DNA from: Magicicada septendecula
Lineage: Eukaryota > Arthropoda > Insecta > Hemiptera > Cicadidae
Assembly (NCBI GenBank): GCA_034769895.1
Contig: CM068372.1
Location: 378,424,910-378,488,909 of the forward strand
Direction of reading: 5' to 3'
DNA length: 64,000 bases
Positions 11,149 to 23,099 of this stretch are shown piece after piece. Position 1 is the first letter of the stretch; the number at the start of each line of letters is the position of its first letter. The notes under the pieces are model-generated. The model made no database searches. It was not told the origin of the DNA and saw only the letters and a list, made by a program, of their open reading frames with translations. A program made the translations under genes and the position numbers.

Positions 11149-12272
11149 GTAAAGTACTATAACCTATAAAATGTCATATTACAGCGTGGCATTCAAAATA
11201 ATTGTCTTTATGGAAGCCAAAACTAAAATGTTTTGAATGAATGTCATGTTATTATGAGCTGTAGGAAACATGTTTGTTAAAACGGTATACCATCAAAACT
11301 TACTAACCTGCGCAAAATTTCCAAATATGTTTTTAAGTATTAAGGGACCCACGTGTATGTACAGATAGTAAAAGTTACCATATTGTTTCTGAGTAATAGT
11401 GACTACAGTCGAAAGTACGAATCAACTGGCGTTATCTGCTCTGACACTGGAAAGTTATGTTTACAGTAGAGATTGAAAAAAGTAACCTAACCTGTGTAAA
11501 TACGCTGATATATAATATGGCGTCTTTGCCGAGCAATTGTACCTTTATCGATTGTAATCGTCAATTATTTATTTCTGTGATCAGCGTTTTTGCTTTGACA
11601 TCTTCCTCAGATTGAAAGTGGGTTATTCTTGATCAGAGAAAAAGGTTTCACCGCATATCGTGACTTTCGAGAAGCTTCAACTGCTTTTGAAGTTTTTTTT
11701 AAATGTTAGGACATTCTTTTGAAGTTGCTCCCATTCAAATGTTAGCATTTTTAGAACAATTTTGCACACTCATGTTTGCATTTTCAAGCAATACTGACTT
11801 GACAGTTTCTTTGTCAATATTATTCATCATTTCAGCAATTATCCGAATACTCAGGCAATGGTAATATCATACACCCACATCTCGTAGACTCTGTGATTAC
11901 AGTAAACAAAAGTACTGTAGAGCATTGATATGTACATTTAATCTTTGACTTTATTATCATAGTGGCCACTCTTTAATTTTTTTAATAGTACTATATTTGG
12001 TCCAAGATTTTATATTTATTACGGTTACTACATGCAGGAATTTTTTATTAATACAGTAGCTTTCTTCAAAAAGTTGTTTCAGATTACTGGGTGCTTTAAA
12101 GTAGTGGAATTTGGATTACAAGGGATTTAAAAGTGTACATAAAACACTTTTTAGTTTGTAATTTGTATGTGGCTTACTTATATGCTTATTGTAACACTCC
12201 AGTTTGTATATTTTGAATACCATTTTATGTAGTGTAAACCTTGTACTGTAAAGTTTATTTGGTTGCTTCCAG

Positions 12273-12395
12273 TTAATAATGGATTTGGCAAGAAAATACT
12301 GGAAAAATTTGGCTGGAATCCTGGAGAAGGATTGGGTGCTCAAAAGCAAGGCATGAAAAAACACATCACCACCAAAATTAAAAATAACAACCAAG
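12273..12395 (+). CDS. PINX1: PINX1 exon 2: G-patch domain
   Basis: PINX1 is a nucleolar G-patch protein that binds telomerase reverse transcriptase. Through its G-patch it also activates a DEAH-box RNA helicase (Prp43/DHX15 in relatives) in ribosome biogenesis. This exon follows a TTGCTTCCAG acceptor and encodes GFGKKILEKFGW, then GEGLGAQKQG and HITTKIKNNN, the glycine-rich G-patch core. It ends CAAG before GTAAG, in phase 1, and its last G joins GT of the next exon to make Gly. Entry is also phase 1, so an upstream coding exon must exist. The intron that follows is 3 kb and contains a small inverted-repeat element. Confidence 0.88.
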
Positions 12396-15300
12396 GTAAG
12401 TTACCTAGCTTTTAGTATAATTTTTTGGGGGGGGGGGACAAGGCATTTTTTTTTTAGTTAGTGTTTGTATGCACATTATGAAAGGCATTCATAACAAACA
12501 ATAATAATTATCGTTGTTGTTTATGTGCTCCATTTAACACCAAAGCCATTAGCAGTATTTCTCTTCAGGATTTCATAGCTAATGACTCACTCCTTCAACT
12601 GTTTTGCAGACTTCTAGATGCTGGTCATCCATTTCATCATTAGGATGATTATACAAGATGCATTTTGGTGAGGGGAGAATGCCAATTCTGTGTAGCTGTT
12701 TTAACATGACCTGTAAGAAATCTGAATTTGTGCTAATGATAATGTGATGTATTTATAATATACACACACTTATTGCTTACTAATTGTACCTATAATCTCA
12801 ATCTTGTATTGTTGTGTATTTATTGTTCATAACCTGAAGGTACCATACATATGATTTATAATAAAGTTTTTATTACTCACATTCTTAATTTCGATCGATT
12901 TCGGTCATAGACCGGCGTCAGGATATATACACTGTGCACTCGCGGTCACTATGTTGTAAAGCAGTTACTATTTACAAAAAACGAATTCGTAAACACTGAT
13001 TATCGTGAAACATATGTTTGTGTCCAGAGTTTCTCGAGAACCTCACAAAATTAAGACTGTGAGTAATACAAACTGTATTATAATTCATATGTATGGTACC
13101 TTTATGTTAAGAACAATGAATACACCACAATAGAAGAGTGAATTTTTGCTGTTGTGTTCCATGGAAGGTCTTTAATTATTTCTGAATTTCTGTGTAGAAA
13201 TTTCTATTTCTTGTTGATGACTTCTGATGTGGCTGTGCGATAATTCTTAGTTTTTGTTGCAATAATGTTTGGTCGAGTAGTATGTTATTTACCTTGCTTT
13301 TTGTTTTTCCCTAATCAGATATCCTTTCTTGGGAAGCATATCTGCAGTTTCAATGTCCATAGTCCCACATTGGGAATGAAGAACAACTGATTTACAATGG
13401 GCATGTTGTGAGTAGGAGATTTTGTAACATTTCCTTTTAATAATAATTATTGTTTAAATTGAATAGCTCAATATCAGTGGATTGTTGGCATCTAATTAAA
13501 ATTTTCCACTTAGGCATGGGAGTTGCACACTGACTGCAACAGCCATGTTGGCATGACACACTGTAGTATATGAAGTGTTCAATTAATTCGGTTTTTTCAT
13601 TTCATCTTTAAGCTCCTTATATACTGTATAAGTTTTAACAAATTAGTCTTAAATATACTGTTTCATCACACAAAATTAATCTTCATTATTTAAACTTTGA
13701 CAATCGTGTTTACACTTTAATAGTTAATTAATCTCTATAAGAAAATATTGAAAAATAGTCAAGTTCTGAAGTGTTTGTCAATTGACACTATTTCATCAGA
13801 TTCTTGTTCAAACACGGGGAGCTGGCTGGATATCATAATCAGTCGAATCAGTATCAACATCACTGTCATGATTTCCTCCCCTTTGCAGCATTGGTTCTTC
13901 TTGTGATTCATCTGAACACAAGGAAAACCAATATAACTACTGCAGGATGAAAGAATAAAAATAAAATATGTATGACAATACACTTAACCCATTTAGGTTA
14001 TGTGAGTGAAATATATTTCCGTGTCATGATCGGAAGAGTCATCAGGTTTGTAGGCACATTATCCATATTATCAATTTTGGAATCCAATTGATAACAGTTT
14101 TCATCATGTATTGATTCAGCCAGTACAAAATCATAGTTAGTTTTGCTTGAAAGTTATTGGAAAAACAGCATCATCTAGCGAGTTGATGCATTTTACATAT
14201 TTACAGTAAAGTGTATTTTGTGTATGTTGTCTATTGAAGTGATTTTACCGTTTCTTTTAATGTTTTTAAGTAATTGTGTTTACTAAGAATTTAAAAAGTG
14301 TGAAAACTAAAAAAACGAAAACACGAACATGTAAGCGAAAAGTGATTGGGACTGTAATTTCAGTTATGTTTTATACATTTACTGTGTAGTTTGTACATTC
14401 AGAGTGCTGAGTAGGATGTTTTTACTGTGTTTGTTTCAATATTTTTAAAGAAATAAGTGCTGCAATAAGTATTTGAACAAAGCATAAAAACATGACAAAA
14501 AAATGCAAATGTTTAAGTCATGTGGGACTATATTTTCAGTTGTGAGCAGTTGTAATAAGTATTTGAAAATTGTCAAAAATTTCTCTAGTTTTTTGCTGTT
14601 TCATCCCACAAGATTATATTGTAAATGTGTTTTGTATATAATGAAAATGGTTGATTGCCTTTTTTTTAATAATAGGTGTTAATTGTAATAATATTTTTCT
14701 CTTCAACAAAAAGTTTATTTACCAAGTCATAAAGTTTCACAACATCCAGTATGTGGACATTTATGTCCTTTAATATATTCTCCTGAATGTTATATTTAAT
14801 GTGGTGTATAATATGACTTATTCTGACAGTAACTACAAAATTTCAATAACTTTTTATTTTAAGCATGCATAGTGGTGAAATAGTAATAGGTGCTACTACT
14901 TGTAGGGTTAAACAAAAGAGTATTGCGAGTGCACAATCTCTTGTTGTAAATCGGTATAGTTTGTCCAGTCACTAATGCACTGTTCAATTCTTGCTTTTAT
15001 GATGTGTCCATACAGTCTTACCATCAGAAGAAGAAGAAGAAGAAAGAAAGACAGTTGTTTTACAGAATAATACCCAGGACCATGTCCTATCTACGACCTT
15101 TGGCCTCTCAAACTTTCCGTCAATGCTGTCCCAGTAATTTCCACACAGTCTTCGTTTATTTCCTTTCTTATGTATCAAACTTTTCAGTGGTACACAAGTT
15201 ACTGAGTGCCGTATTGCATTATAGCAGATTGTAATATTAAGGAAATAAAAATAATGTATTATGGACAAATTGTAATATGCCTTCAAAACCTGCATTGGTA

Positions 15301-15448
15301 TACTGTAAAAACAAAAGAAATTAAAAACATTTTTTGTTTCAACATTTAATACACATTTTAATAAATTTTCATATAAATTATATTTGTCAGAAAATTTATA
15401 GTTTGTGATTGTGAGCTTGTTTGTACTGAATAAATGTGAATGTTTTAG
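12396..15448 (+). other. PINX1 intron 2
   Basis: The intron runs from a GTAAG donor to a TGTTTTAG acceptor. It contains the inverted-repeat element at 12803-13136. The remainder is AT-rich and shows no gene. A (GAA)n-like patch at 15028-15052 and a short minus-strand frame near 15100 hint at a LINE scrap but are too short to call. Confidence 0.7.
12803..13136. mobile_element. Terminal-inverted-repeat element with hammerhead-like core
   Basis: The left arm at 12803-12891 and the right arm at 13047-13136 are reverse complements with modest divergence; both contain AAGGTACCATACATATGA. The centre is about 155 bp and non-coding. On the minus strand just inside the left arm (12892-12923) there is CTGACGC, a perfect GGTC/GACC stem II around TAT, and GAAATCGATC, where ATCGAT forms a loopless palindromic stem III. 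This is the hammerhead layout with A9 replaced by C. Confidence 0.65.
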
Positions 15449-15620
15449 GTATTGGTTACAAGAGCAATGGTGAAGAATGGTTGAAACAGCAGAACGATTT
15501 TTCTGAATTGTTGGCAAATTTGTCTGGTGAGAGTACTGAGGTCAAGGAGAATGAAGTTTCAGAAAGCAATGGCAAAAACTCACTCGAAATGAGGTCAAAG
15601 CAGTCTCGTGCCCGTGTCCA
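15449..15620 (+). CDS. PINX1: PINX1 exon 3
   Basis: This exon completes the region after the G-patch. It encodes GIGYKSNGEEWLKQQNDFSE and LLANLSG, matching the PINX1 block LG.....E.W...QDDF..LLA.L. An acidic linker and SKQSRARV follow. The donor GTAAGT at 15621 leaves CA, which with C from exon 4 gives His, producing RVHYQKF as in known PINX1 proteins. The intron that follows is 21 kb because of nested transposons. Confidence 0.88.
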
Positions 15621-16496
15621 GTAAGTAAAACTGTTTAAACAAGTAATAGAAAAAAAAAATGGAATGAAGGAGTGAAAGAGGGAGTACAGTTCTCTTTTAG
15701 CAAAAATAAGAATAACAATAATAATAATTGGGCGAAGCCTGATGAGCATAGCGAAATCAGGCATAGCATTCTATCCATGACTCGGTGCACAACTTAGACC
15801 GCGACTCCTCCGAAACTACTCAACCGAATGTTATAAAATTTTGCATACATATCCAGACTGTATTGTAGAGTGCACACATGTAATTTTGATTTCTCTAAAT
15901 TATTTGGTTTAAAAGACATTACGATTTTTTAAAAATCTTAGCTTAAACGTGTGAGGGGAAGAGACAGAAATATCGTGGCCCAGTTACGGCGCTCTGTCTC
16001 ACTCGCACTTATGGGGAGCTAGGCGACACCAGTCACCGGCCAATTTAGTCGCTCGCGTGCAGGTGCGTGTGCGGCTTCCGCCATCCGTGCTGGCTGTCGC
16101 CCGATAAGATTTTGCTGTATACACTTTGTATTCATGGTTCCCAAGTGTTTAATTCAAAGAGTAGTAGAGCATTTTTCTATGGTGTTGCCAGATGTATGGA
16201 TTGGACTTAAGTGTTGAACAAGTGTCAATTTTTAGACGAGAATCTATGTAGTCGCTGATGCAACTGCAACTTTCCATTACATATTGCAACAAATCACTGT
16301 TCAGGTAAATTTCAATCCAAATTCTATTAAAATTATTATTCTTATACTTTTGTATTCAATTTTCCAAATTCTATTAAAATTATTATTCTTATACATCTTA
16401 TTCAATTTTTTACTTTTTAGTTAAGTACTTTTTTCTGTTATACGCATATTCTATACATTCTTATTCATCAATTTATATATACGTAATATTTATAGT

Positions 16497-17700
16497 ATGC
16501 CTCGACGGAGAAGAGGTCCAAATATTGGCATTTCCCGCTTTACTACCTCACGGATCTGCTGATCTAAACGATAATACTCGAGCAGGTAGTATGAAACTTA
16601 CAGCACTTGAAAATTTTGAATTAGTGATGCAATATGAAGACCGACGTTTTGCACAAGATCCTAGGTTTGATTTTTTGGACTGAACACTGTTCAGCGTCAT
16701 CAAGCTATTCAATGAGGGACAATATTTGGTAGAAAATCTCATTTCAATGGAACAATACAGCAACTGAGAAACACGCTGTCGAGTAATCCTAAAATAATAA
16801 TAAGTTTATATTATTGGTGTGGAAAAATAAGAGGATCAAAATCTTACTGGTTTCAACGAAGGGGTGAACTTGAATCAATGATTGAGCAGTGTGATAATCT
16901 TTCTACGGGTTTTTTTATTTTGAGTGCAGGTGATCTTTGGTGGCTTGATCTGGCATGACTCATGGGTTGTAATTTCGTGCAATAGGAAACGTTAGATGAA
17001 TCTAGAATCGCTCAGCAAAGGCAAAAACTTATAAATGAGAATCCCTCAATTGTTGAAGATTATTTTGGTTTCGTGCAACTTTATTCATAAAAAATGTCGT
17101 CTGTAAGATATTCTCAGTTTCAGATTATTGGTTTCGTTTTGAATTCCAGCATCGTGGTTCATGTCACATACACGGTCTTCTTTAGATCTCTGGTGCTCCT
17201 GACCCAAGAACTTTTGGTAATGCATCTGAGGAAGACATTTTGAGTGCCAAGCTGTATTATGACCATTTCGTTAATGCATTCAATCCTTTGCCATTCACTC
17301 CTCCGGCAACTATACACCCTTCAAGGATTAGATCAACTGATGTTGTTATCGACATCGTTCTCTTTCAGAACTACTGAATCGTTTCCGAAGTCATACCAGA
17401 TGTATCAAAGTATATTGTCTGAAGTGGAATGGCAAAGAATATACTTGCAGGTTCAAATATCCCAAAGAATTACAAGAGCAATCTCTTATAGAGAAAAATG
17501 AGAAAGGTATTTGGACACATATACCAATAAGGAATGATGAACTTCTGAATCAGTATAATCCTGTCATCGCACAAACATGGAGACCAAATACTGATTTTAG
17601 TATAATCACCTCCTTATACCAGGTGGTTGAATATGTATCCAAATATGCTTCAAAGTCAGAACCAGCTTAGACAAATTTGATGGAAATGTATCAAGAAACT
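16497..17700 (+). pseudogene. Helentron Rep domain (HUH rolling-circle endonuclease), disrupted, 5' half
   Basis: The frame starts MPRRRRGPNIGISRF at 16497 and is broken by many stops and shifts. It still shows the expected order: YEDRRFAQDPRF, RHQAI, a YWFQRRGELESMIEQ-like segment, then HRGSCHIHG with the catalytic H-I-H at 17165-17173. GAPDPRTFGNASEED, YYDHFVNAFNP and WRPNTDFSII come next, and finally EYVSKYASKSE at about 17629-17660 with the paired tyrosines of the Rep active site (17632, 17644). These are HUH-Y2 motifs of Helitron Rep proteins. The stops show the copy is inactive. The reading continues without loss across the element A insertion into 31059. Confidence 0.85.
17697..17700 (+). 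repeat. Target-site duplication AACT of LTR element A (left)
   Basis: AACT lies immediately before the TGTAATG start of the 5' LTR and is repeated at 31055-31058 immediately after the TTACA end of the 3' LTR. Confidence 0.85.
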
Positions 17701-18891
17701 TGTAATGTGTCAAAATGGGGGCTTTTATTTTTTTATTAAATTTATTTAAATTTCTTTAGTATCATCATTGCAAGTCCCATGTGAAATAATGTTGGATGCA
17801 AACAATGAACGGTAACATAACTTTTTGGGCTGGGTGTTGTCGCAGAATATGGTTGTGAATGTTTGAACATACTTGGTTGTGAATCGAATAATTGTCACGT
17901 ACTGTATGTGCATACGCGAGCCCGGGCGCAGCTTCTACACACAACAGTTGGAACCGACGCAACAAAAATGGCGAAGCAGAAAGATTTTCTTGCCATGTGC
18001 TTTGGAGATGGAGGAAATCAACAAAGAGGCTCCACCCACCTAAGCCTCAAATATCGTCACCACCAAACGTCGCTGGTTAATTTGGCACTTAGACAGTCCA
18101 TACTACCGTGTACGGCGACGAAAAAGTCGCAGCCTGAAGGCAGTGTCTTCCCGTTCAGCAACAAGGTATAGTGGGGAGTCTTGTTGGCACTCTCAGCTCA
18201 GTCACAGCCCCGGCCGGGTGGTATTAGACTCAACTTATAAAAAACCGAGTCTAATTTTAGTAAAAAATGTATTAAATTTCATCCAATGTGACAGAAGAAT
18301 AACGTAGGAGTTGCTGAAGTAATAGTAAAGAACAAAATTTAACGAAATTCGGTGAATAGTGAAAGTGTGTAATCACACGGTGACGCAACGGCATTGGACC
18401 ACATAAGTTTTGTAACAGTTATTTTTTATAAATGGGTGAAGAAGACAGTTCAAAAATTAGATTCATGTTGGGGAAATAAATTAAAAATGAGATCTCAAGT
18501 AAATTTGGTATGTGGTTGTGTGCATAGATAAGAAAAAGAAATAAAGGTATTGGTTCTTTTAGCATAATAAATGTTAGATAGTTAAAGCTTCTGATATAAA
18601 TAAAAATGATGATGATGTAGTTCATAGGTAAAAAAGAAAAAGGTTTACATGTTTTTATTTCATAAATATAATAAATGTCACATTAATAGTAAATAAAATG
18701 TGATCTACTATATTCAATAATTTTTTAAACAAATCATTTCAAACACCTCATTTCATTTGCTGCACTGATCAGTTCGTCGTACGAATGGGGTTAGTCCAAC
18801 ACTAGAGATCCGGCCAATACATATAAGAATTAAAGGTAGGTGGAAGTGTAAAATATTCATTTATTATATCAAATAAAATTAGATAGTTACA
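17701..18891 (+). repeat. LTR element A, 5' LTR (1191 bp)
   Basis: The LTR begins TGTAATGTGTC and ends AGTTACA. The same sequence recurs as the 3' LTR at 22108-23099, 24796-24844 and 30922-31054. Base differences and a small indel near 17850-17875 make A older than B. Confidence 0.9.
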
Positions 18892-18892
18892 A

Positions 18893-18912
18893 TGGTGCGG
18901 CGTGACCATGAT
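18893..18912 (+). promoter_or_regulatory. Primer-binding site of LTR element A (putative)
   Basis: TGGTGCGGCGTGACC starts one base after the LTR and has the TGG expected to pair with a tRNA CCA end. I cannot assign the tRNA. Confidence 0.5.
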
Positions 18913-19104
18913 GTAATTTAATAATAAATTGTATTACACCGGCCTATTTTGACAGTGCAGGAAGTGAAATACGGTTGTGAAAGCAGCAAAATTTAATTTA
19001 CATAATTATGGTGTAAGATTTATGTTATAGTATAATGTTTTGAAGGGAAGATTGACCAGTTGTAGTTATAACATAAGTAAAAATATGTTATAAATCAGTT
19101 AAAA

Positions 19105-20480
19105 ATGTCTGAGCACGCAAAACAAAGTAATTTAACAGACGTAGATATGAGCGAAGGTGGCCTTGAACCACAGTCATTGGGTGAAAGCGAAACAGCTGTT
19201 GGCAGTAACGTAATAATTCATCCCACCCCAATTGTGACTCAATTGCAATTAAGCGAATCAGCTGTTGATTCTGGAATTCAATTAATTCCAGTTTTAACAA
19301 ATAAAAATAAACAATCCGATGACAATGATATAATGTGTTTTTACAAAAAGTTGATAATAAATTTGATAAATTGAGTAATGATATTAATGAGCAGAAAATA
19401 AAATGTGAACAACAGAATATTAAAAATGACGCTAATTTTAAAGAGATTAACGTAAAGTTTGATGATCTATGTAAACGTATTGATGAACGTTTCCAGACAG
19501 CTATAAAACGAATACAAGATGATGTAGATAACGTTACAAGAAATACTGGTAAGTGTAGTGGGAATGTAATTAATGAAGTAACTGAGAACAAGGTGAGTAA
19601 TCATGATAATTATAGTAATGAGTTAACAAGTAATAGCAAAATAAAAAGTGATAACAATGAGATAATTAAAAATGTGTTAGAAAATAAAGTGAATAATAAT
19701 AGTGGAGAGGAAGTTTTAGTGGAAATAGAGAGTAGTAATAAGATAGTGGTTGAAGAGAGGTTGGGTTTACAAAGGGCAAATTTTTCCCGTGATTTAAATG
19801 GAGTAAAGACTCCAATAGTGAGTTATGAGGACAGAGTTTCCTCCCGTGGTTATAGAGACAAGGTGTCTCTAAGTAGGTCCCCTTTTGTGTATCATGAGTT
19901 CCCTGGAAGAATCAGGATGGGTTATGATAACGTTATGTTGCCTTTTGTGTGGATTGTGAGAGAAAAAGTGAGAAGGTGTCATGATGAGAGGTATTGTGAG
20001 AGAGTGGTAGAATTATTCACATTGAGAGAGAGAGAGAGAGATAATATATTATTTGATGTTGTTAGAAGTTACGAAGAGCTACTAGAGAAAATAAAGAGAG
20101 AGAGAATTAGTAATATTGTTGACTTACCTTGTTATGAAGATAGTGCAGAAATAAGTAATAATAACGTTGATAATTATATTGAATGCTTACCTGTGCATAG
20201 ACGTGGAGTATTAATAATAGATGATTCTGAAATTGAGAGGTTAAAATACTTAGGGGTGATAGATAAGAATACAGACGGTGACAAGACCAAAATCAATGAT
20301 GTAGACAGGTTATATGATTTAATAATAATGTGGGATAATCCAGTAGATTATTATGTGGGTTTTACGGAACAATTTGAAATATTAGAGAATTATTATATAA
20401 ATAATAATAATGAAATGAGTGTGAGTAAGGATGATAATTGTTATATAAAAATAAGACTATTGTATGATGATGGGGGTTAA
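19105..20480 (+). CDS. LTR element A single ORF: coiled-coil, gag-position protein of unknown function, frame-shifted
   Basis: This is the only coding region of element A. The first frame runs from the ATG at 19105 to a stop at 19374; the second is open from about 19329 to 20480 in the -1 frame, and they overlap by some 45 bp. The second frame opens with a heptad-rich coiled coil (VDNKFDKLSNDINEQ and onward, about 100 residues). An acidic, Asn-rich linker follows, then a block with QRANF, an Arg/Glu-rich helix and the end CYIKIRLLYDDGG. The protein in element B is homologous along its length and also ends YDDGG. I see no zinc knuckle, protease, RT or integrase. By position it could be a Gag-like protein. 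The shift may be a mutation or programmed; no classic slippery heptamer is present. Confidence 0.7.
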
Positions 20481-22058
20481 ATAAAATCAGTGAATGGACA
20501 TTTTAAATATTTTAGTTTATGGTTATGACCTTGCTAACTTAGGAAATGAAGTGTGGTAAACGATGAAAATTAATGACGAAGAATTGTAAATAAATTTATA
20601 GTGAAATTAATTGTGTTTGTGTTGTAAAATGTGTTTTAGGTAAACAATGTGTGTATGTAGTAGAAATTGATTTAATAATAATATATTTATCAGACTAAAT
20701 AAATAATGAGAGTTTGTAATAAATGAATTGTAATTGTTTTGGAGTAATATAATTAAAATAATTTGTGTTTTAAATAACTGATTGAATTAAAGGATTTGAG
20801 ATTAATTAATTGAATTTTGATAATGAATTTAAATGATTTTATATGATTTGAACTTTAAAATAAATAAAATGAGTAAAAGTAAAATGTGTCTAGTTGTGGA
20901 GTCATATGATTTTACATGTAGTAATGTGTATGCATTTGTTTTTATGTACTTGGCCATTTCAGGTAATTAATATTTTATGTAACTTGTTTTTATGTACCTA
21001 GTATTTCTAGTAATTAATATTTCCTGACGAGTTTTTCTTTTTTATTCAGAGTATGTATAGTAGGTCAACATGATTGTATTATATGCTCATGACATGGGGA
21101 ATTGATATGTAATTATTTTGAAATGTAATGTATGTTAGATTAAGTTGTATTTTTTATTGTGTTTAATATGTATAACATGTACCTACAATTTTGTTTAATT
21201 TTGGTGTTTTATGTAATTTACTTTGAACCACATGTATTATGATGAATTTATGTATGTACACCATATTTGAAAAGTAGTTTGAAAATTATTTTGATTTAAT
21301 GTTGATAATGAAATCTGAGATTGAACTTAGTGTAATTTGAGAAGCAGTTAAATAATTTTAGATGAGTTAATGGAAATGAAAATTTTTGAATGACATAATT
21401 AATTAAAATTTGGACCAGTTAAATTAATTAAAAAATAGTGGATGCTTTTAATAATTATTTTGGAAAATTTTATTAAAAAAAAAATTTGGAAATTTGGTAA
21501 TTGAAGATGATAGTTGACAGGTTAGGATTGAATTTTTTCATTTGAATTGGTAACTGTATTTGATTAATTTTAAAGCAGATCTGAAGATTTTGGAATTTTT
21601 TATTTTTTAAATTGTTTTGATGTTTCAGACCGGACAGGTCAACATGTATAATAAATGACAAATGTTTACATTACTGTTAAGAATATATATGTATGATTAA
21701 GTGTAAACAAGAACCAATGCTTTACTTTCAGCGAACCAATACAATTATTTACAATTAAAGGGAAACGCATCAGTGGAGGGTGGAAGAATGAAAGGACAAT
21801 TATTAGATATTTTTACTGAATGTTTAAAAGCCAAGTGATACTGTGGGGCTTACCTGTTCTGACCGACGTGTTGGAGCAGCGAAGTCTCAGGCCTGTTTGA
21901 CTTTGTGGTGTTGGGATTCTCTCGAAGAAAGTCCAGCAAAGTCGGATAGATGTTTCCACAGCCACTTGACTAGGGGGATAGTTAAACCCATAGTGTTTGT
22001 GATAAAGGATTAAAGGGGGGTTATGGCTCCACATCCGCACTGATCCCTTTAGGTTAGG
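20481..22058 (+). other. LTR element A 3' non-coding region
   Basis: About 1.6 kb of AT-rich DNA stands where pol would be expected. Short blocks are shared with element B at the same place: GACATTTT.AAATATT and ATGACCTTGCT just after the stop, GGTGTTGGGAT..TCTCGA..AAGTCCAG near 21910, and CTGATCCCTTTAG just before the hairpin. The shared non-coding blocks suggest conserved RNA functions. Confidence 0.6.
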
Positions 22059-22100
22059 CAATGAGAGTTTTTATGCTCTTGGGCATAAAACCTCTCATTG
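22059..22100 (+). promoter_or_regulatory. Pre-polypurine hairpin of LTR element A
   Basis: An 18-nt arm (22059-22076, CAATGAGAGTTTTTATGC) pairs with 22083-22100 across a 6-nt loop TCTTGG, with one internal mismatch at position 10. The element B hairpin at 29599-29638 has the same arms, the same mismatch position and a compensatory change at pair 9. A G-run (GGGGGTAC, 22100-22107) and the 3' LTR follow at once. Confidence 0.8.
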
Positions 22101-22107
22101 GGGGTAC

Positions 22108-23099
22108 TGTAATGTGTCAAAATGGGGGCTTTTATTTTTTATTACATTTATTTAAATTTCTTTAGTATCATCATTGCAAGTCCCATATGAAATAATGTTG
22201 GATGCAAACAATGAATGGTAACATAACTTTTTGGGCTGGGTGTTGTCGCAGAACGCAATACTTGGTTGTGAATTGAATAATTGTCACGTACTGTATGTGC
22301 ATACGCGAGCCCGGGCGCAGCTTCTATACACAACAGTTGGAACTGACGCGACAAAAATGGCGAAGCAGAAAGATTTTCTTGCCATGTGCTTTGGAGATGG
22401 AGGAAATCAACAAAGAGGCTCCACCCACCTAAGCCTCTAATATCATCACCACCAAACGTTGCTGGTTAGTTTGGAACTTAGACAGTCCATACTACCGTGT
22501 ACGGCGACAAAAAAGTTGCAGCCTGAAGGCAGTGTCTTCCCGTTCAGCAACAAGGTATAGTGGGGAGTCTTGTTGGCACTCTCAGCTCAGTCACAGCCCT
22601 GGCCGGGTGGTATTAGACTCGACTTATAAAAAACCGAGTCTAATTTTAGTAAAAAATGTATTAAATTTCATCCAATGTGACAGAAGAATAACGTAGGAGT
22701 TGCTGAAGTAATAGTAAAGAACAAAATTTAACGAAATTCGGTGAAATAGTGAAAGTGCGTAAACACGCGGTGACGCAACGGTGTTGGACCATGTAAGTTT
22801 TGTAAAGTTATTTTTTATAAATGGGCGAAGAAGACAGTTCAAAAATTAGATTCATGTTGGGGAAATAAATTAAAAATGTGATCTCAAATAAATTTGGTAT
22901 GTGAGTTGTGTGCATAGATAAGAAAAAGAAATAAAGGTATTGGTTCTTTTAGAATAATAAATGTTAGATAGTTAAAGCTTCTGATATAGATAAAAATGAT
23001 GATGATGTAGTTCATAGGTAAAAAAGAAAAAGGTTTACATGTTTTTATTTCATAAATATAATAAATGTCACATTAATAGTAAATAAAATGTGATCTACT
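22108..23099 (+). repeat. LTR element A, 3' LTR, first segment
   Basis: This matches 17701-18706 of the 5' LTR. It is interrupted at 23099 by a LINE with target duplication GTGATCTACT (23090-23099 and 24786-24795). Confidence 0.9.

Larger units (their letters stand above)
15730..17700 (+). mobile_element. Helentron/Helitron, 5' part
   Basis: A rolling-circle transposon lies in PINX1 intron 3. It begins at about 15730 with GGGCGAAGCC directly after an (AAT)n run and resumes after its 3' end beside the same kind of run, so it probably entered a TAA microsatellite. A subterminal hairpin GCCTGAT/ATCAGGC sits at 15737-15762. A non-coding leader of about 0.7 kb precedes the Rep frame. The element is split at 17700 by LTR element A and resumes at 31055; without inserts it would be about 4.4 kb. 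The window 15835-15885 (TTGCATACA...TTGTAGAGT) resembles the 161-bp satellite unit described below. Confidence 0.8.

Noticed and set aside
14984..15517. Minus-strand 177-codon frame with LIHKKGNKRRLCGNY, like the RT fingers of LINEs
   Set aside because: Only about 15 residues match and no other RT motif follows. It overlaps a (GAA)n patch and PINX1 exon 3 on the other strand.
17863..18171. Frame of 102 codons in the element A LTR, with a counterpart in the 3' LTR
   Set aside because: The copy in the 3' LTR stops early (22440), so the frame is not conserved.
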